Assembly (NCBI GenBank): GCA_033819885.1
Contig: JAQYUZ010000003.1
Location: 372,001 to 436,000, forward strand
Reading direction: 5' to 3'
From: Microbotryomycetes sp. JL201
Taxonomy: Eukaryota; Basidiomycota; Microbotryomycetes
DNA: 64,000 nucleotides
Both the position numbers and the translations under genes were made by a program. Of the stretch, positions 11,896 through 22,979 are shown in pieces (the stretch's first letter is position 1; each line of letters starts with the position of its first letter). Below the pieces are notes generated by a model. The model searched no databases, was not told the DNA's origin, and was given only the letters and a program-made list of their open reading frames with translations.

Positions 11896-12267
11896 GTTGT
11901 GTGATGGATGCGCCCCTTGTTCGCCTTGACTGAGACAAAAGGGCAACGGCGGCGGACGGTCAAAGCGCGCGGCGCGTGTCGTTTAGACCAAGGGCACGCG
12001 CTGTAGGGCAGTCGCAACTGTAATGATCAATCGGCACCGTGTGCTGTGGGGTATTGAAAGTGATGCAAGTCGTGCGCGAACAGTGATAGGTTGTCGTTGC
12101 GACCTGAGCAGAGGCCAAAGTGTAGTTGCGCCCCGCAGTCAAAAATCATTCGCGCCCGCGCCCGCGCCCGCGCAGGACAACGGTCAAAGCGCGTTCGGAT
12201 GTTTCAGTTTGCCAACGCACACTGTCGAATGTCGACGCGCCGTGGGTCAGCAATATAAAGATACAAG
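11896..12267. other. Divergent promoter region with short GC repeat
   Basis: Divergent space of 372 bp between the arrestin start and a small plus-strand candidate. A short tandem of CCCGCG units occupies about 12151-12173. A TATA-like TATAAAG at about 12253 sits only about 15 bp before the ATG at 12268. No gene was identified inside it. Confidence 0.4.
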
Positions 12268-12658
12268 ATGCCAAACGTCGCCCTTATCCAGCATGGGAAG
12301 CGCACGCGTCCTTTTCGAATGTTCGGTGACTTTCTGACGCCTCGACGCGCCTGGTCTTTGCATCAGCCACAGCGATCACGCGTCAGTCGCACGAATCTCA
12401 TGCCGTATTCTCCGACTTGCTTTGCAAGAAAGATGCTCATGTCTCGCAGTTGGAAACGCCCAATATGAGCGCGCATGTTGTGCAACTGTGCGCGTATACT
12501 TGTCATGTTAGCAGACCCGGCGCGCTCAATCTCACGCAATCTCTCGGTGGCAGTGACCTCGTGCACACCGAGAACGTGACCTGACCACAGCGGCTCTCGA
12601 CTTGCGCGAAAAGGGTCAGCAAAGCTCAAGTTGTCTGGCGCGCGTATGCGACTCTTGA
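12268..12658 (+). CDS. Possible small orphan protein (101 aa)
   Basis: Three exons fit: 12268-12325, 12367-12546 and 12591-12658, with introns of 41 and 44 nt, the first with a CTGAC branch and GCATCAG acceptor. Phases agree and give 101 residues. The middle exon carries a protein-like stretch (HESHAVFSDLLCKKDAHVSQ, then MSAHVVQLCAYTC) with five cysteines. I do not recognise any family. The minus strand of the same segment also has an open frame of 88 codons (12629-12363, non-ATG start), so the coding strand is not secure. The third exon is the weakest part. Confidence 0.3.
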
Positions 12659-12719
12659 TTTACTCGTCTGACTTGGAAGCCTTCTGCGGCTTGCTCGAGA
12701 AGCTCGTTCTTGACTCTGG

Positions 12720-13289
12720 ATGAACAATCCAGGGCAAGACATCATCGATTCAAAGGACATGGTTGTTGAATTGCCATGTCTCGCACAGCTGGCAGCTGAA
12801 AATGACGGAGCGAACTTTGAACAGCTCATTGCGGACGAGGCTCATACTTCTGAGTAGCCAATCCCTGTGGTATTGGCTGACGCGTTCGTGTGTTCTTTAC
12901 CTTGCCTTGCATTCTGGGTCTTGCTCCCTGCCTTTTAAGCTTGTGCCGCGTTCAAGTCGAAGTGGCTGGCGAGGACAAAGGCATGGTTAGCTGCGTCAGA
13001 CGATATCGTCGTGAACGGCGCCCTAAGCACTCAAATCACGTGCAGTAAACACCCAAGTCAGGTTGGCGCCATCATTGAGCAATGTGACTGAGAAGAATCT
13101 CTAGTTTGCAGGAATTGCTCCGACGAACCCAACTCGTCCAACTCGTACAGTGGCGAACATGGTCACAGTCACTTCTTTTGGTGCAAGCGCAACGTGTCTC
13201 TTTCCCAGGACTGCCTGTCCACGTCCAAGTGCTCGTCGGAAAGTCTGAGTGTCACCGCGACTGACGTGTCCGATAGGAGGCAAAGTTAG
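12720..13289 (+). CDS. Hypothetical protein (138 aa), three exons
   Basis: Exons 12720-12853, 12940-13044 and 13112-13289 join in frame (134, 105 and 178 nt) to give 138 residues. Splice signals are good: donor GTAGCC, branch GGCTGACGC and acceptor TTTTAAG for intron 1; donor GTAAAC, branch TGTGACTGA and acceptor TTTGCAG for intron 2. The protein starts MNNPGQDIIDSKDMVVELP, is acidic to residue 45, then strongly basic (CVRRYRRERRPKHSNHVQNC), then Ser/Cys/His-rich (SYSGEHGHSHFFWCKRN). An in-frame stop lies just before the ATG, so this start is well supported. Eight cysteines and several histidines suggest metal binding, but spacing matches no motif I know. No function is assigned. Confidence 0.42.
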
Positions 13290-13848
13290 TGGAGATCTCA
13301 TGTAACGGTTGGGGTGGCAGCATCAATTGAGACGTCCGTGATATTCGCTGGCCGCGCGCAGTACCTGCACCACTTTATGTCTTTCGGTGCAGCGCACGTG
13401 ACTTTGTGGACGGTCTTTTGACCCTCAATAATTTAGTCCCTAATCGTCTTCTAATCGCTCTAGAGCCCTCGCCTTGGGCGCGCATCGCAGTTGTCTGCAA
13501 TTGCCCCTTTAGGGCAAACCTGCTTGATCCGGACGACCGGTCCACAAAGCGCGATAAATGGCGTACCAGCGGCTGAGACACGAGACCAAGGCACTTTTGT
13601 AAGATCAGAGCGAAGTAGATACTAGTGTCAACAGAAGCATCTCGTTGCCTCTGCATTCTTCGCACCATCTCTCGCCCGTGAGCCCGACCCGCGAATCGAG
13701 CAAGATCAGTGCTGCAAATCAAGTCGATCTGGCAATAAACCAGCGAGTCCGAGTCCGTGTTGACGCACTCGTGGGCGTAAAGCGTATGTCTCGCGTGCGG
13801 GAATCCGGAGGGCTCGGGATACTGATCTGTCTGTCGTCGCATAGAATC
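13290..13848 (+). other. Intergenic region with probable 5'UTR intron acceptor
   Basis: About 560 bp between the orphan gene and the membrane protein. Just before the next start codon, GATACTGATCTG followed by TCGTCGCATAG looks like a branch point and acceptor, so the downstream gene probably has a spliced leader. The minus-strand ORF of 269 codons across 13375-14184 overlaps the real plus-strand gene and has no support. Confidence 0.4.
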
Positions 13849-15309
13849 ATGATGCCCTCGACTCCAATGAGTAGACGCAGGTCGTCGCAGGCACGTCGGT
13901 TGTCGATTCCTTCCACCCCACCCGAAACGCCGGTCAAAGAGTTCTTTCCGCCAAAGAGTCAGCAACGGGCAGAGGCAACTGGCTTGCCCATCTCGCCTCC
14001 GATCACACCCCACAGGATTGACTTTGGTATCAAACCTTCGTACATCGATGACCAACAAGAAGTGTTGGCGGCATATGCCGGTCCTCCGCCCATGGGCCGA
14101 CGACTGAGTCACGCGTTCGCGCCACCCGCAAGCCATCGCCGAGCTCCGACAGCAACGCTTATCAGGGTCGCAGTAGCGACGCACGCAGGCAGGATCGGTC
14201 GGACACGCATCATGGTTATCGTCATGATCATTTTTTCGGCTGGCTACCTCGCGTCAATTTTGTCGATCCCTTCGCCGTTGTCGCTCGTCCGAAGTTCGCG
14301 CTCAAACTTTTCAGCCGTTCCAAAACCGGCAGTCGTTGCTGCAAACGCCGAGGTGGCAGACTTTGAAGCAGATTTAATGACTGGTGCTATAAAACCGAAT
14401 GCCGCTGCTGGACACAATATCGGCGACAGAAACGAACGGCAAGCCTGGGGCAAGAACTTTGCCTACCGAGTGCCACCTCAAGCGCAGGCCGTCAAACCCC
14501 AGTTGGCAGACCACGACATCGCCGACAGCTATGAAATTGTAGCACAAGCAATGCGCCTGCAGGCACAAAAACTGGAGAACGAGGGTTGGGGCAAGGCGAG
14601 GCGGAGACGGCCAACAATCGCCAAGGACGCACGGAAAGCGTTCAGGCCTTCGCGTGAGGACGAGATCAAACGCATCATTGTTGGTGATGAAGATATGGAC
14701 GAAGGTGACGTGCCGAGCGTTGGCGATGACAAGACGTTTGAGGAAATCGTCGGCCGAGGGACGGAGAGTGAGCGCAAAGTGGCGGAAGCTGTGGGCGTCC
14801 GGTCTGGTCCACCGCAACGACGCCCTTTTGGCAAGGCGGCTGCATTCGATAATCATGGCAAAGTCAAGCAGGCGGCTGCCGCCGCCAAAGCTGCTCAAGC
14901 TCACGATCATCATGCGAAGCAAGAGCCGGGCAAATCTTATGGCAACCCGAAGCCTGATGTGGCGAAAAAGATCAAAAAGATTAGCAAGGTCTCGGAAGCG
15001 AAAAAGGCCAATGCCAAGATTGGCGTTGCACCTATAGACTCATCGGACATTGGCGACGAGACGGATGCGGCAGACGTTGTGATACACAAGGCGGCGAGCG
15101 GCGGCAAGCGAAAGCCAATGGCCAAGCCAGGCCACAGACTGAGCGCAGAAGACTCTGAAGGAGCAAAACCAAAGGACATTGACGTGACGAGGGGCAGACT
15201 GCAGCGTGCAAAGGCAGGTCGAGAGCGTCTGGACGATGCTCCGGAGCTAGAACAGCCGCCACGAATGGATGAAAATGTTGAGGATGACGTGACTCTTGGT
15301 GACGAATGA
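13849..15309 (+). CDS. Hypothetical single-pass (type II) membrane protein
   Basis: From the ATG pair at 13849/13852 the frame runs 486 codons to 15309 without an intron. The first 120 residues are Ser/Pro/Arg-rich (PSTPMSRRRSSQARRLSIP and TPPETPVKEFF, possible phosphorylation sites). One clear membrane helix follows (TRIMVIVMIIFSAGYLASIL), with positive residues on its N-terminal side, so the long C-terminal part (about 350 residues) should face the lumen. That part is highly charged, alternating Lys/Arg and Asp/Glu with Ala-rich helix (KVKQAAAAAKAAQAHDHHAK). The family was not recognised. The same frame is open upstream to about 13645, but those codons lie before the probable leader-intron acceptor. 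Confidence 0.6.
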   Translation: MMPSTPMSRRRSSQARRLSIPSTPPETPVKEFFPPKSQQRAEATGLPISPPITPHRIDFGIKPSYIDDQQEVLAAYAGPPPMGRRLSHAFAPPASHRRAPTATLIRVAVATHAGRIGRTRIMVIVMIIFSAGYLASILSIPSPLSLVRSSRSNFSAVPKPAVVAANAEVADFEADLMTGAIKPNAAAGHNIGDRNERQAWGKNFAYRVPPQAQAVKPQLADHDIADSYEIVAQAMRLQAQKLENEGWGKARRRRPTIAKDARKAFRPSREDEIKRIIVGDEDMDEGDVPSVGDDKTFEEIVGRGTESERKVAEAVGVRSGPPQRRPFGKAAAFDNHGKVKQAAAAAKAAQAHDHHAKQEPGKSYGNPKPDVAKKIKKISKVSEAKKANAKIGVAPIDSSDIGDETDAADVVIHKAASGGKRKPMAKPGHRLSAEDSEGAKPKDIDVTRGRLQRAKAGRERLDDAPELEQPPRMDENVEDDVTLGDE

Positions 15310-15561
15310 AGTGTATCTCGGTAATTGTCATGTTGTAGTTCATTTTTGGTAGATTCGAAGGGTTAATGACGACGAATGGGCTGTCCTATCCGGCTTGTGT
15401 TGCCTGCTCAGCTCGGCTTCGTCCCCCGTCGCCGCTTGCAGGCTTGGCCCACTCTCCAGGGCAGTCCAACGCATCAGCTCGACCGTTTCGGCCGCGTGCG
15501 ACAGCCGAGCGAAGAGACACAAGACTGTGCTTGGTCCTTGGCGGGTCCTTGCTCGGCAGCG
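15310..15561 (+). other. Short intergenic region before the Rab GAP gene
   Basis: About 250 bp between two plus-strand genes. It includes an A/T-rich 3'UTR-like start and then coding-like but unsupported frames. The true 5' end of the Rab GAP gene may lie here. Confidence 0.3.
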
Positions 15562-18500
15562 ATGAGCTCCTTGCGCCGACAACAATCAAAGGCGTACTGG
15601 ACAGAGCCGACGAAAGAAGTGAGCTCCTGCAATGCTGGCTCGAAGAGCGCTAAGCCGTCCACGACGACACAACTGGCGCTGCGCAGCACAGATCATGCGC
15701 TCGGTGACGACAAAGCTCACCCTGTTCGACCGTACAGGACCAATTCAGATACGCATTCTGTCTTCCGGACGGAGAACAAGCTCTCAGTGAAGTGCACGCC
15801 GTTCTGACCCTCTCGGGCAAGCAGGAAGCGTTCGTGAGTTGGCACGAGCTACACTCGTCCGCAGCCGCCTTGAGATGGTCACATGGATTCTGATCATCAA
15901 TGCGTTCTCAACAGTCGGGCAAGATCTATCTCTCGACGTCATTCTTGACGTTCACGTCGCTCGACCGTCGGTCTTGCCGCCTCACCCTGCCTCTCGCCAC
16001 GATCAGACGAGTCGAGAAGCTCGCGCCGGGAACAGATGGGACTATAGCCGGTGCATTCGCGCTGTCTTTGACGCTGTTCCACGGGCTCCGCATAGTAAAT
16101 TCTTTCCACAATTCCTGTTTCCAGACTCGATCTGACTTTGCCTTGCGAAAGGTTCTGCAACTAAACTCTTTGCGACCGACCAACGATGCGTTCTGCGCAA
16201 ATCTCCGCACTCGACTAAAGGCCAACTTGCCAATGATGAAGGCTCTCAAGCCGTTCGCCAACACGTTCTTTTCGGAATTCTTTCTAGGCGACGACATCGA
16301 CAAGCTGCCCGACAGTGGCAAACAGGCTGCTGGTGACAAGGTCGGGGAGCTCATTTCCTTAGGGGATGCGACTGAGCATGGTGCACTCTCAAGCAAAGAA
16401 TTCACGACCGGCTCTGGCACAGATCAGGGCTATCATGGTGGCCTGTCAGTACCTAAATGCGTGTGGCTTACTGAATCAGACTGACTTGCTCGTGAAAAGT
16501 GGCCTGGTTTTCAAGTATCCTGGTGATCCGAAAAAGTAAGTCTTTTGCCGCTGTGTCGTGCCGACAGTTGCTCACGCCGAATATTCAACTTCAGACTGCG
16601 CGAAAAGAGCAAAATGAAGCTGTGGAAGGAGTACATGCGAGGTGGGGCGACAAGGCCGATAGTTTTCTCGAACTCAAGCTGACTGCAGTACAGAGCATGG
16701 CCGCAATTTAACCTTGGTCCGGTATCCGACGTTCACGAGGCTGGTTCTCGTGGGCTTGCCGAACCGGCTGCGCGGCGAAATGTGGGAATTGACGTGCGGC
16801 TCAATGTTCTTGCGGTTGCATAACCCTGGTGTATACGAGCGGTTGCTTCAAGATAATGCAGGAAGAAGGAGCGCAAGTACAGACGACATAGAGAAAGATT
16901 TGCACCGGTCGTAAGTGGCTTTTTCATTCAGCCTGCATACTCTATCCTCACCGAGACCTCCAATTTCAGTCTCCCCGAATACGCAGCATACCAAGACAAG
17001 CTTGGTATCGACACGATGAGGCGCGTTCTGACCGCGTACTCATGGAGCAACCCAGCCCTAGGCTACTGCCAAGTCCGTCAATTGCCGCAAGACGGCACTC
17101 TCCAGCTAACTAGCTTGCTGCACAGGCAATGAACCTGATTGCGGCGTCCTTCTTGATCTACATGTCAGAGGAACAATGCTTTTGGTGCTTGACTGTTCTC
17201 TGCGACCGGCTTCTGCCGGGCTACTACAGGTCGGTAAGCGAGTGCAAGCTCATTACGGCTCACTGATGATTGTGCGTAGTCCATCAATGTATGGGACCGT
17301 GTTGGACCAGCGCGTTTTCGAGCACCTTGTACAGCGGACCCTGCCCATCATCCATGACCATTTCGCTCAAGCGGACGTTCAACTGTCGGTCGCCAGTCTG
17401 CCCTGGTTTCTCTCTTTATATATTTCATCCATGCCAATGGTTTTCGCTTTTCGGTGAGTGTTCAGTTGGCGAGCTTCGAGCTTGTGCTAAGCAGTCCTCT
17501 GCAGGATTATCGACTGCTTTTTTCTCATGGGCCCCAAAGTGCTCTTCCAGGTCGGGTGCGCGTTCTTTCTTTCTTAATTGCACATCTCATCCTCAAGGCT
17601 AATTCGGTACAAACCAGTCTCGCAATCCTCAAGATCAATGGTCCAGAGTTGCTCGAGACGACCGACGATGGCGCTTTCATCAAGTACGTCTTGTCGTGGA
17701 CGGCAATTCCGAGCCTAACGCTTGTCCTTTTGCAGCGTGCTCAAGGCTTATTTTGCTTCGCTCGGCGAGTCAGCCAACCCGGACTCTGCGGACCCACGCT
17801 CGAGGCAGATTACCAAGTTTCAGGAGCTTTGTCAGTCTCCTCCATGTCATCGGCGCCGCTAGATCTAGCTGAATGTACTCGTCTTCCAGTCGTCGTGGCT
17901 TTCCGAGAATTTGCACATATCACGGACGATACTATTGCAAGCGAGCGCAAGCGGTTCCGTGCCGAAGTTGTTGTCTCGATCGAAACGTTTGCAAAGCGGT
18001 CGACCATCCGAAACCTCAAGACGACTGGTCGATTAAACAAAGACCAGCTCGGCCTTTGCTATGACCATTTCCAACTGGCTTGTCTCAGGCGCAAGGAGGA
18101 AACACGCCGGACAGCCCTCGAATCGTCTGGTGCGATCAAAGTCCCAAGGCCAGCGCCGGGCCCAGCAACAGTCCCAACAGTGGGCGATTCGCCCCGAGAA
18201 GAGCTCAAACCCGAAGACAAGATTGATCGAGCGGCGTTTCTGCTCCTGATGGCCGACATTGCTACGTGGGCCCGCGATGAGAAGTTGGTCAAAAACGGAT
18301 TTCATGAACACATTGATCGCACGCCGGTCGATCATCAGCTGCTTGACAGGTTGTTCAGGCTGTGGGATTCGTCTTCCAAAGGCGGGCTGACGTTTCAGGA
18401 TCTTGTGACTGGTTTGGATGGTGTCTTGTTCAACGACTTGATGTCCAACATTGCATGGTTCTTCAGCGTGCACGATTCTGATGGTGACGGCTACTTGACA

Positions 18501-19624
18501 AAGGACGAGGTGCTGCAAGTGTCTGAATCATTGCTGGCAAGTGCCGCTTGGAATGCGCGCGAGGTGGCTAGCTGACAGATAGATGGACAGTACATTTTCC
18601 GGAACGAACCTGGAGACAGGTATCTCGGCAGCGTATCCAATTTGCTGCAAAACTTGTTCGAGTACGCAGAATCGACCAAACCAGAAGAAAACCCGCCATT
18701 GGACGTCAACCTCGCTCGTAGTCCAGATCCAGATACTGGCAGGCCACGAGGTCGAACGATCGTTGCAGAAGACCCGGACAGACCGTACTTGGCTTTGGCG
18801 ACGTTCCGGATGTGTATCTTGGCAGACTCACTATTGGAAGAATTTTTCGAGGCAGATTTGTCGAACAGTTGGCGGCTCGAAGTCTTGATCCCGGAAGAAA
18901 AGCCGAGGCAGCCTGGCGCAACGGGTGCAGTCGGCGGGTGGCTCGGTGGCATCGTCAGCGCGGTGATGACTGACGAGAACAAGGCAAGTCTGCTCACGTG
19001 CGCGTGCTCAAGCTTTGGAATGACCTTTCTCTCTATCGCCATCAGGAGCGGTTCAATAAGCTGGCAGATGCCGTTGGCAAACAGCTCGACATACAAACGA
19101 TCGAGCAGAGGCCTAGTATCGGCAAGATGGACGCCGCTGCCGCTGCCATTGAACCTCAGGCGCGAGATTCGTTATTCTCAACGTCGAACAAGTCGACTAA
19201 AGCCCCTTTGACAGGCAAGGCACCCTCTTTGACGACAAGCGAACGAGTCAACCCATTGTCTGCGGCGGCGATGCGAATGCCCGCGTATCCGGAAACAAGC
19301 AATCCGTGGGCGGATGCGCCAACATCGAACTCGTCACAAAGAGACCCAAGTATCAGACATGAGATTGACGTTCAAAAAGCCGCGGAACGTGCGATGGACC
19401 GACCACAATTCGTGATTGATGACGCCGGAGGTCAAGGCGCCGATGACGATGGATTTGACGATGATGATGATGAATTTGGCGCATTCAACAATGGTCACGA
19501 AGATGGGGATTTGATGAACCAGGTTGACAAGATGCTTGTCGAGGAGGAGCAAGCGTTGACGGGCAGTGCCGCAAGATCTGGACAAGGTCAGTCCATACTC
19601 GCAGGTACCGAGAGGCTGAGCTGA
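15562..19624 (+). CDS. GYP2: GRAM-TBC-EF-hand Rab GTPase-activating protein
   Basis: Stimulates GTP hydrolysis by Rab GTPases at endosome/Golgi membranes; the architecture matches TBC1D8/TBC1D9 and yeast Gyp2/Mdr1. A GRAM domain spans exons near 15740-16130 ([20 protein letters not shown], then [20 protein letters not shown]). The TBC domain follows from about 16730: [20 protein letters not shown]; the arginine-finger motif [13 protein letters not shown], split by an intron at 16912-16971; and the glutamine finger ALGYCQAMNLI. Two helical EF-hand-like segments near 18230-18520 end in [13 protein letters not shown], a complete calcium loop. The C terminus holds an acidic patch ([15 protein letters not shown]). 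The gene has about ten short introns. The N terminus is uncertain: ATG at 15562 is my choice, with one or two very short introns needed before the GRAM domain. Confidence 0.85.
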
Positions 19625-20086
19625 CATGAGTCAATGTGATTTAAGATTTGCTTGATCGGAAGGGTGAAAGTTTGATATAGCAGTGATTGTCATGCAGCGG
19701 GTTACAGAGCAACAAGCAAAGGTCGACATCGGTAGTTCTTGCGCTGCGTGACCCGTTCGGCCTGCTTGATCTGTCCTTTCATGGATTTTGCGCTGATGCG
19801 AACGAGAAGAGCTGCGCTGGCCGTCGGCTCCCCTAGGAGCTTCACTCGTCACGTGTGCCAGTTGCTGGTTGGTATACGGCGCGTTCGCGGTCAAGTTTGT
19901 GGTGCCTGGCAGGGTGTTGAGCTCGGCGTTTCTGGAAACAGTTCCAGCTTTCACGGTCTCTCGAATCGACATCTTTGTCGTATGGGTCCGTGCACCTTTG
20001 TCGATCACCGGCATCGCCGCTCCCGAGATCAAGGGCGGAAAAAAACAAACAAGACGAGTCTTTTTGTCTCGCCTGTTCGTCCAGCA
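19625..20086 (+). other. Leader/promoter region of the GATA factor
   Basis: About 460 bp between the Rab GAP stop and the GATA-factor start. The GATA frame is open upstream to 19739, but that part contains no protein-like sequence and the first good ATG context is at 20087. Most of it is probably promoter and 5'UTR. Confidence 0.4.
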
Positions 20087-21438
20087 ATGGCGAGCACATC
20101 TCAAAAACATACTAATCCGCTGCATGCTCCTGAGCCTCGGCGGGTTTTGACAGTGCAGCTCGACCCCACAGCGTGGTTTACCCCGCGGACCGATCCTCCT
20201 CAGCCGACGGAGAATGCTGCATTGCTGCAACTGCTGGCGCCGCCTCCAGCCGACTCGAGCCGGAATCCGTTTGCGTCCACCAAAGTGCCTACACATGCTC
20301 TGCCTTTACTGTCCATGCAGCGCATGCAAGCTCGGTCGCCGTCGTTCAACCGCGCCTCAAGCTCTAGAACTCCGCCACTGCCTTCTTGTACCCCAGAGCA
20401 GCCAACTCTCGAGCCTTTGCACGTTCAGAACGATTCACTTCAAAGAGAGATTGACCTGCATCGAGCGGAAGCGTTAATAGTGAAGTGGACATTCGAGTAC
20501 ACTCCTGCGCCTTCGCCTTTGTCTCGTGACACACAGGTGGAGTGCGAGAATGACGTTGATGGGTGCTCGGACCAAGAGCCTTGTTGCGATGACAAAGTCT
20601 CGGATAAACATGAACCGGCTCAAGCCCTTGCGAGCAACAAGCACAAATACACGGGAGACATCCGCTCGAGCGACATTTGCGCTGTTTGCGAGACTTCGCA
20701 CACATGCGAATGGAGGAGGGGTCCTTCTGGACCAAGACTCTTGTGCAATGCTTGCGGTCTGATGTACGCGAAAAGAGTGAAAGAGCGAAACGTGCGAGGT
20801 CAGTACAAGAGAACGTTCGCGAGTGCCGTTCCTTGACGGGCAACCTTGTACTTTTGTCAGGTGAAAAAGAACCAGAATCACTCAAGGAAGTATTGCGAGA
20901 GCTCAAGCGGATTGGTCTAGAACGTTTCAGGCCAGTGAATGGACAGGCAAGTCTTGCTTTGCAAATCGAAGAGACCTATCGCGCGAACATTCATTTGACG
21001 CTTGATAAGTAGTTCAAGCTGCCTGCGGACGTCGAGAACCGTGTCAAGGCTGCCAAACGCCGAGATCAAGATCGCAAGTTGAGGTCGTCGAGAAACCAGG
21101 CAAGACGCAGTGGCAATCTGTCGCCACTCCCTCTTGTATCTCCGCCTCTGCCTCAGGGTCTTGGTCCGATTCGTCAAAAGTGCACGCTGCAGGATCTAGT
21201 GGCGGCAGGCCGTCGAGGTAAGTCACTGCGTAAAGCTGATTCGGTCAGACTGTGAGATCGTGTTGACACACAACGCGCAGCATCCATTGCCGAAATGCAA
21301 TCTTCCGGCGAACAACGTCCCCAAGGTCCGAGGCCGCGCCGCTCGCGGTCCGAGTCGGAAGCTGGCATAACAAGTTCGGAAAGGATGAGTTTCGGGTTCA
21401 TATTGTGCCAAGACTCCGGTACGCCTGCGACCGAGTGA
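20087..21438 (+). CDS. GATA-type zinc finger transcription factor (long-loop, WC-2-like finger)
   Basis: Nuclear DNA-binding protein for GATA sites. Four exons: 20087-20798, 20861-20946, 21013-21217 and 21281-21438, in frame, 386 residues. The finger at about residues 198-228 is CAVCETSHTCEWRRGPSGPR followed by LLCNACGLMYAK. The 18-residue spacer between cysteine pairs and EWRRGPSGP are typical of white-collar-type fungal GATA proteins rather than 17-residue animal-type fingers. After the finger comes a conserved-looking helix (LKEVLRELKRIGLERFRPVN), then FKLPADVENRVKAAKRR. The latter is only reached if the third exon is joined through a GC-AG intron (20947-21012). No PAS domain is visible in the 197 residues before the finger, so this is not a standard WC-2. 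The region N-terminal to the finger is Pro/Ser-rich. Confidence 0.85.
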
Positions 21439-21662
21439 CAGTGCTTGTATTGGCACGTGTCGGCCTCTTTACCTCTCTCGCGTTTTTCATCTTGCTCACG
21501 ACACGTGCGCATGTTTCTCCACTTCGAGCGATCTTGGAAATACAACACTCGATGTTTCTTTCCTCCTCATTTCTCCCGTAAAAGCCTGTGGATGCTGTGC
21601 GTAATAATACAAAGGCGATGAACACGACTTGGCTTCTCGACTTTGGAATGAGATCAGTCTCG

Positions 21663-22620
21663 CTAGAGATTGTGCGTCCGTCTGTATTGCTCGAGCTGCT
21701 CGATTGAGATCATGGGCAATCCCCATTCTTTTGCAAACTTGAAGCAGTCGTCGCGTCTTGCCATGCTGCCCATCGGGTCGTCCGGTTTGACGAGTTCGCA
21801 AATGATGCCTGCAGGTTCGAGCCCTGCCAGCCTGCAGAGATCTACGAAAGACGTGGTCAGGTTGGGTGTCAATTGGCGTCGATGACATGACAAGCATTCG
21901 CCGTTGCCCAACCGCAAATGAACTGACCGACTGAAGCTTCGGTGTGTCCTCTCCGTGCCAAGACGCCGTCCTTGTTTGCCCTCAGAGGGACCATGTGACC
22001 AGGTCTGTTGAAGTCGTCTGCTTTTGATGTGGGGTCTGCCAGTCTGCGTGCCGTCAGAGCTCGGTCGTGCGCCGAGATGCCGGTTGTCGTGCCTGCGAAC
22101 AAGGCCGCATGTCAGAATATGGGCGGTGCGGGAAGTAGCTCTTGACCAACTCACCATGTTTGTAATCGCACGTGACCGTGTACGCTGTGCGGTGCTTGTC
22201 CTGGTTGTCCTGGACCATCATCGGAATCGCCAATTGCTCAAGCCGGTCGGGCGTCAACGTGATGCAGATGTACCCGCTGGCGATCACGAGGGTTCAGCTC
22301 GTGTTCCTGCAAAGTGTCATGTTTCGCCTGTGCGGGACCACTCACGACGAATGCTTGATGAGCCACGCCATTTGCTCGGTCGAGACTTTGCTCGCCGCAA
22401 TGATCAAGTCGCCCTCGTTCTCCCTGTCCATATCGTCAACGACAACCACAAACTGGCCGTCCTTGATGGCCTCGATCGCCCGCTCGACAGAGTCCAGCTC
22501 GACTTGAAGCAGCCGAGGCTCGCCGCCGTCGAGCTGCACCTTTACGCGCTCAGGAGCTTTCGTCGTAGGCTCTGCATGCTGTTGCTGTTGTTGAGCTGGC
22601 GCCATGTGCTCGATCGACAT
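21663..22620 (-). CDS. RIB3: 3,4-dihydroxy-2-butanone-4-phosphate synthase
   Basis: Converts ribulose 5-phosphate to 3,4-dihydroxy-2-butanone 4-phosphate plus formate, the four-carbon unit for riboflavin synthesis. Exons 22620-22346, 22276-22155, 22092-21928 and 21841-21663 sum to 246 residues plus stop with all phases agreeing. Catalytic features are present: the acidic loop [38 protein letters not shown] and [16 protein letters not shown]. The body matches the usual length of about 208-220 residues, with an extra Gln-rich N-terminal segment of about 30. ATG at 22620 is preferred; another Met sits five codons later. No GTP cyclohydrolase II domain follows, as expected for fungi, where RIB1 is separate. 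It is convergent with the GATA factor, with 224 bp between stops. Confidence 0.95.
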
Positions 22621-22979
22621 GTGCGAGCAAACAAATCTGCCAAAAACGAAACTGACTGACAAATCCGCGTCGGCTAAGCGTTTCGTCGCGGACCGGACAT
22701 TCGCGGCCGTCGCTCGTCAGCTGAGGTCATTCATTCGTGTTCCGACCCACAGACTGTTGCAAAATCCCCATTTCGTCGATCCTCAAGAGCTCTGTCCGAA
22801 ATAGGCATGCTTTTCCACGCGAGAACAATCTGCCATCTGAACAAGAGCAAGGTCACCGGGCAAACCAAAGACATTGCAAGATGTGCGAGCGCAAAAATAA
22901 GACAAGGAACAAGTAACACAGAGGAAACAATCAAGACGGCGAGACAGTGGAAAGACACTGCCATGAAATCGCGCACAGT
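22621..22979 (-). other. Spacer between two tandem minus-strand genes
   Basis: About 360 bp upstream of RIB3 and downstream of the annexin-like gene. It contains a hydrophobic minus-strand frame (22976-22731) that could pass for membrane helices. The annexin-like gene ends in another frame at 22980, and nothing splices convincingly into this one. It is probably 3'UTR plus the RIB3 promoter. Confidence 0.4.

Noticed and set aside
13375-14184. Minus-strand ORF of 269 codons
   Set aside because: It is antisense to the start of the single-pass membrane protein gene and is Cys/Arg-rich without any domain pattern; it is a shadow frame.
22731-22976. Hydrophobic minus frame that looks like a small membrane protein
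   Set aside because: Its ATG lies just after the annexin-like gene stop and it has no conserved motif or splice context. It is more likely 3'UTR.
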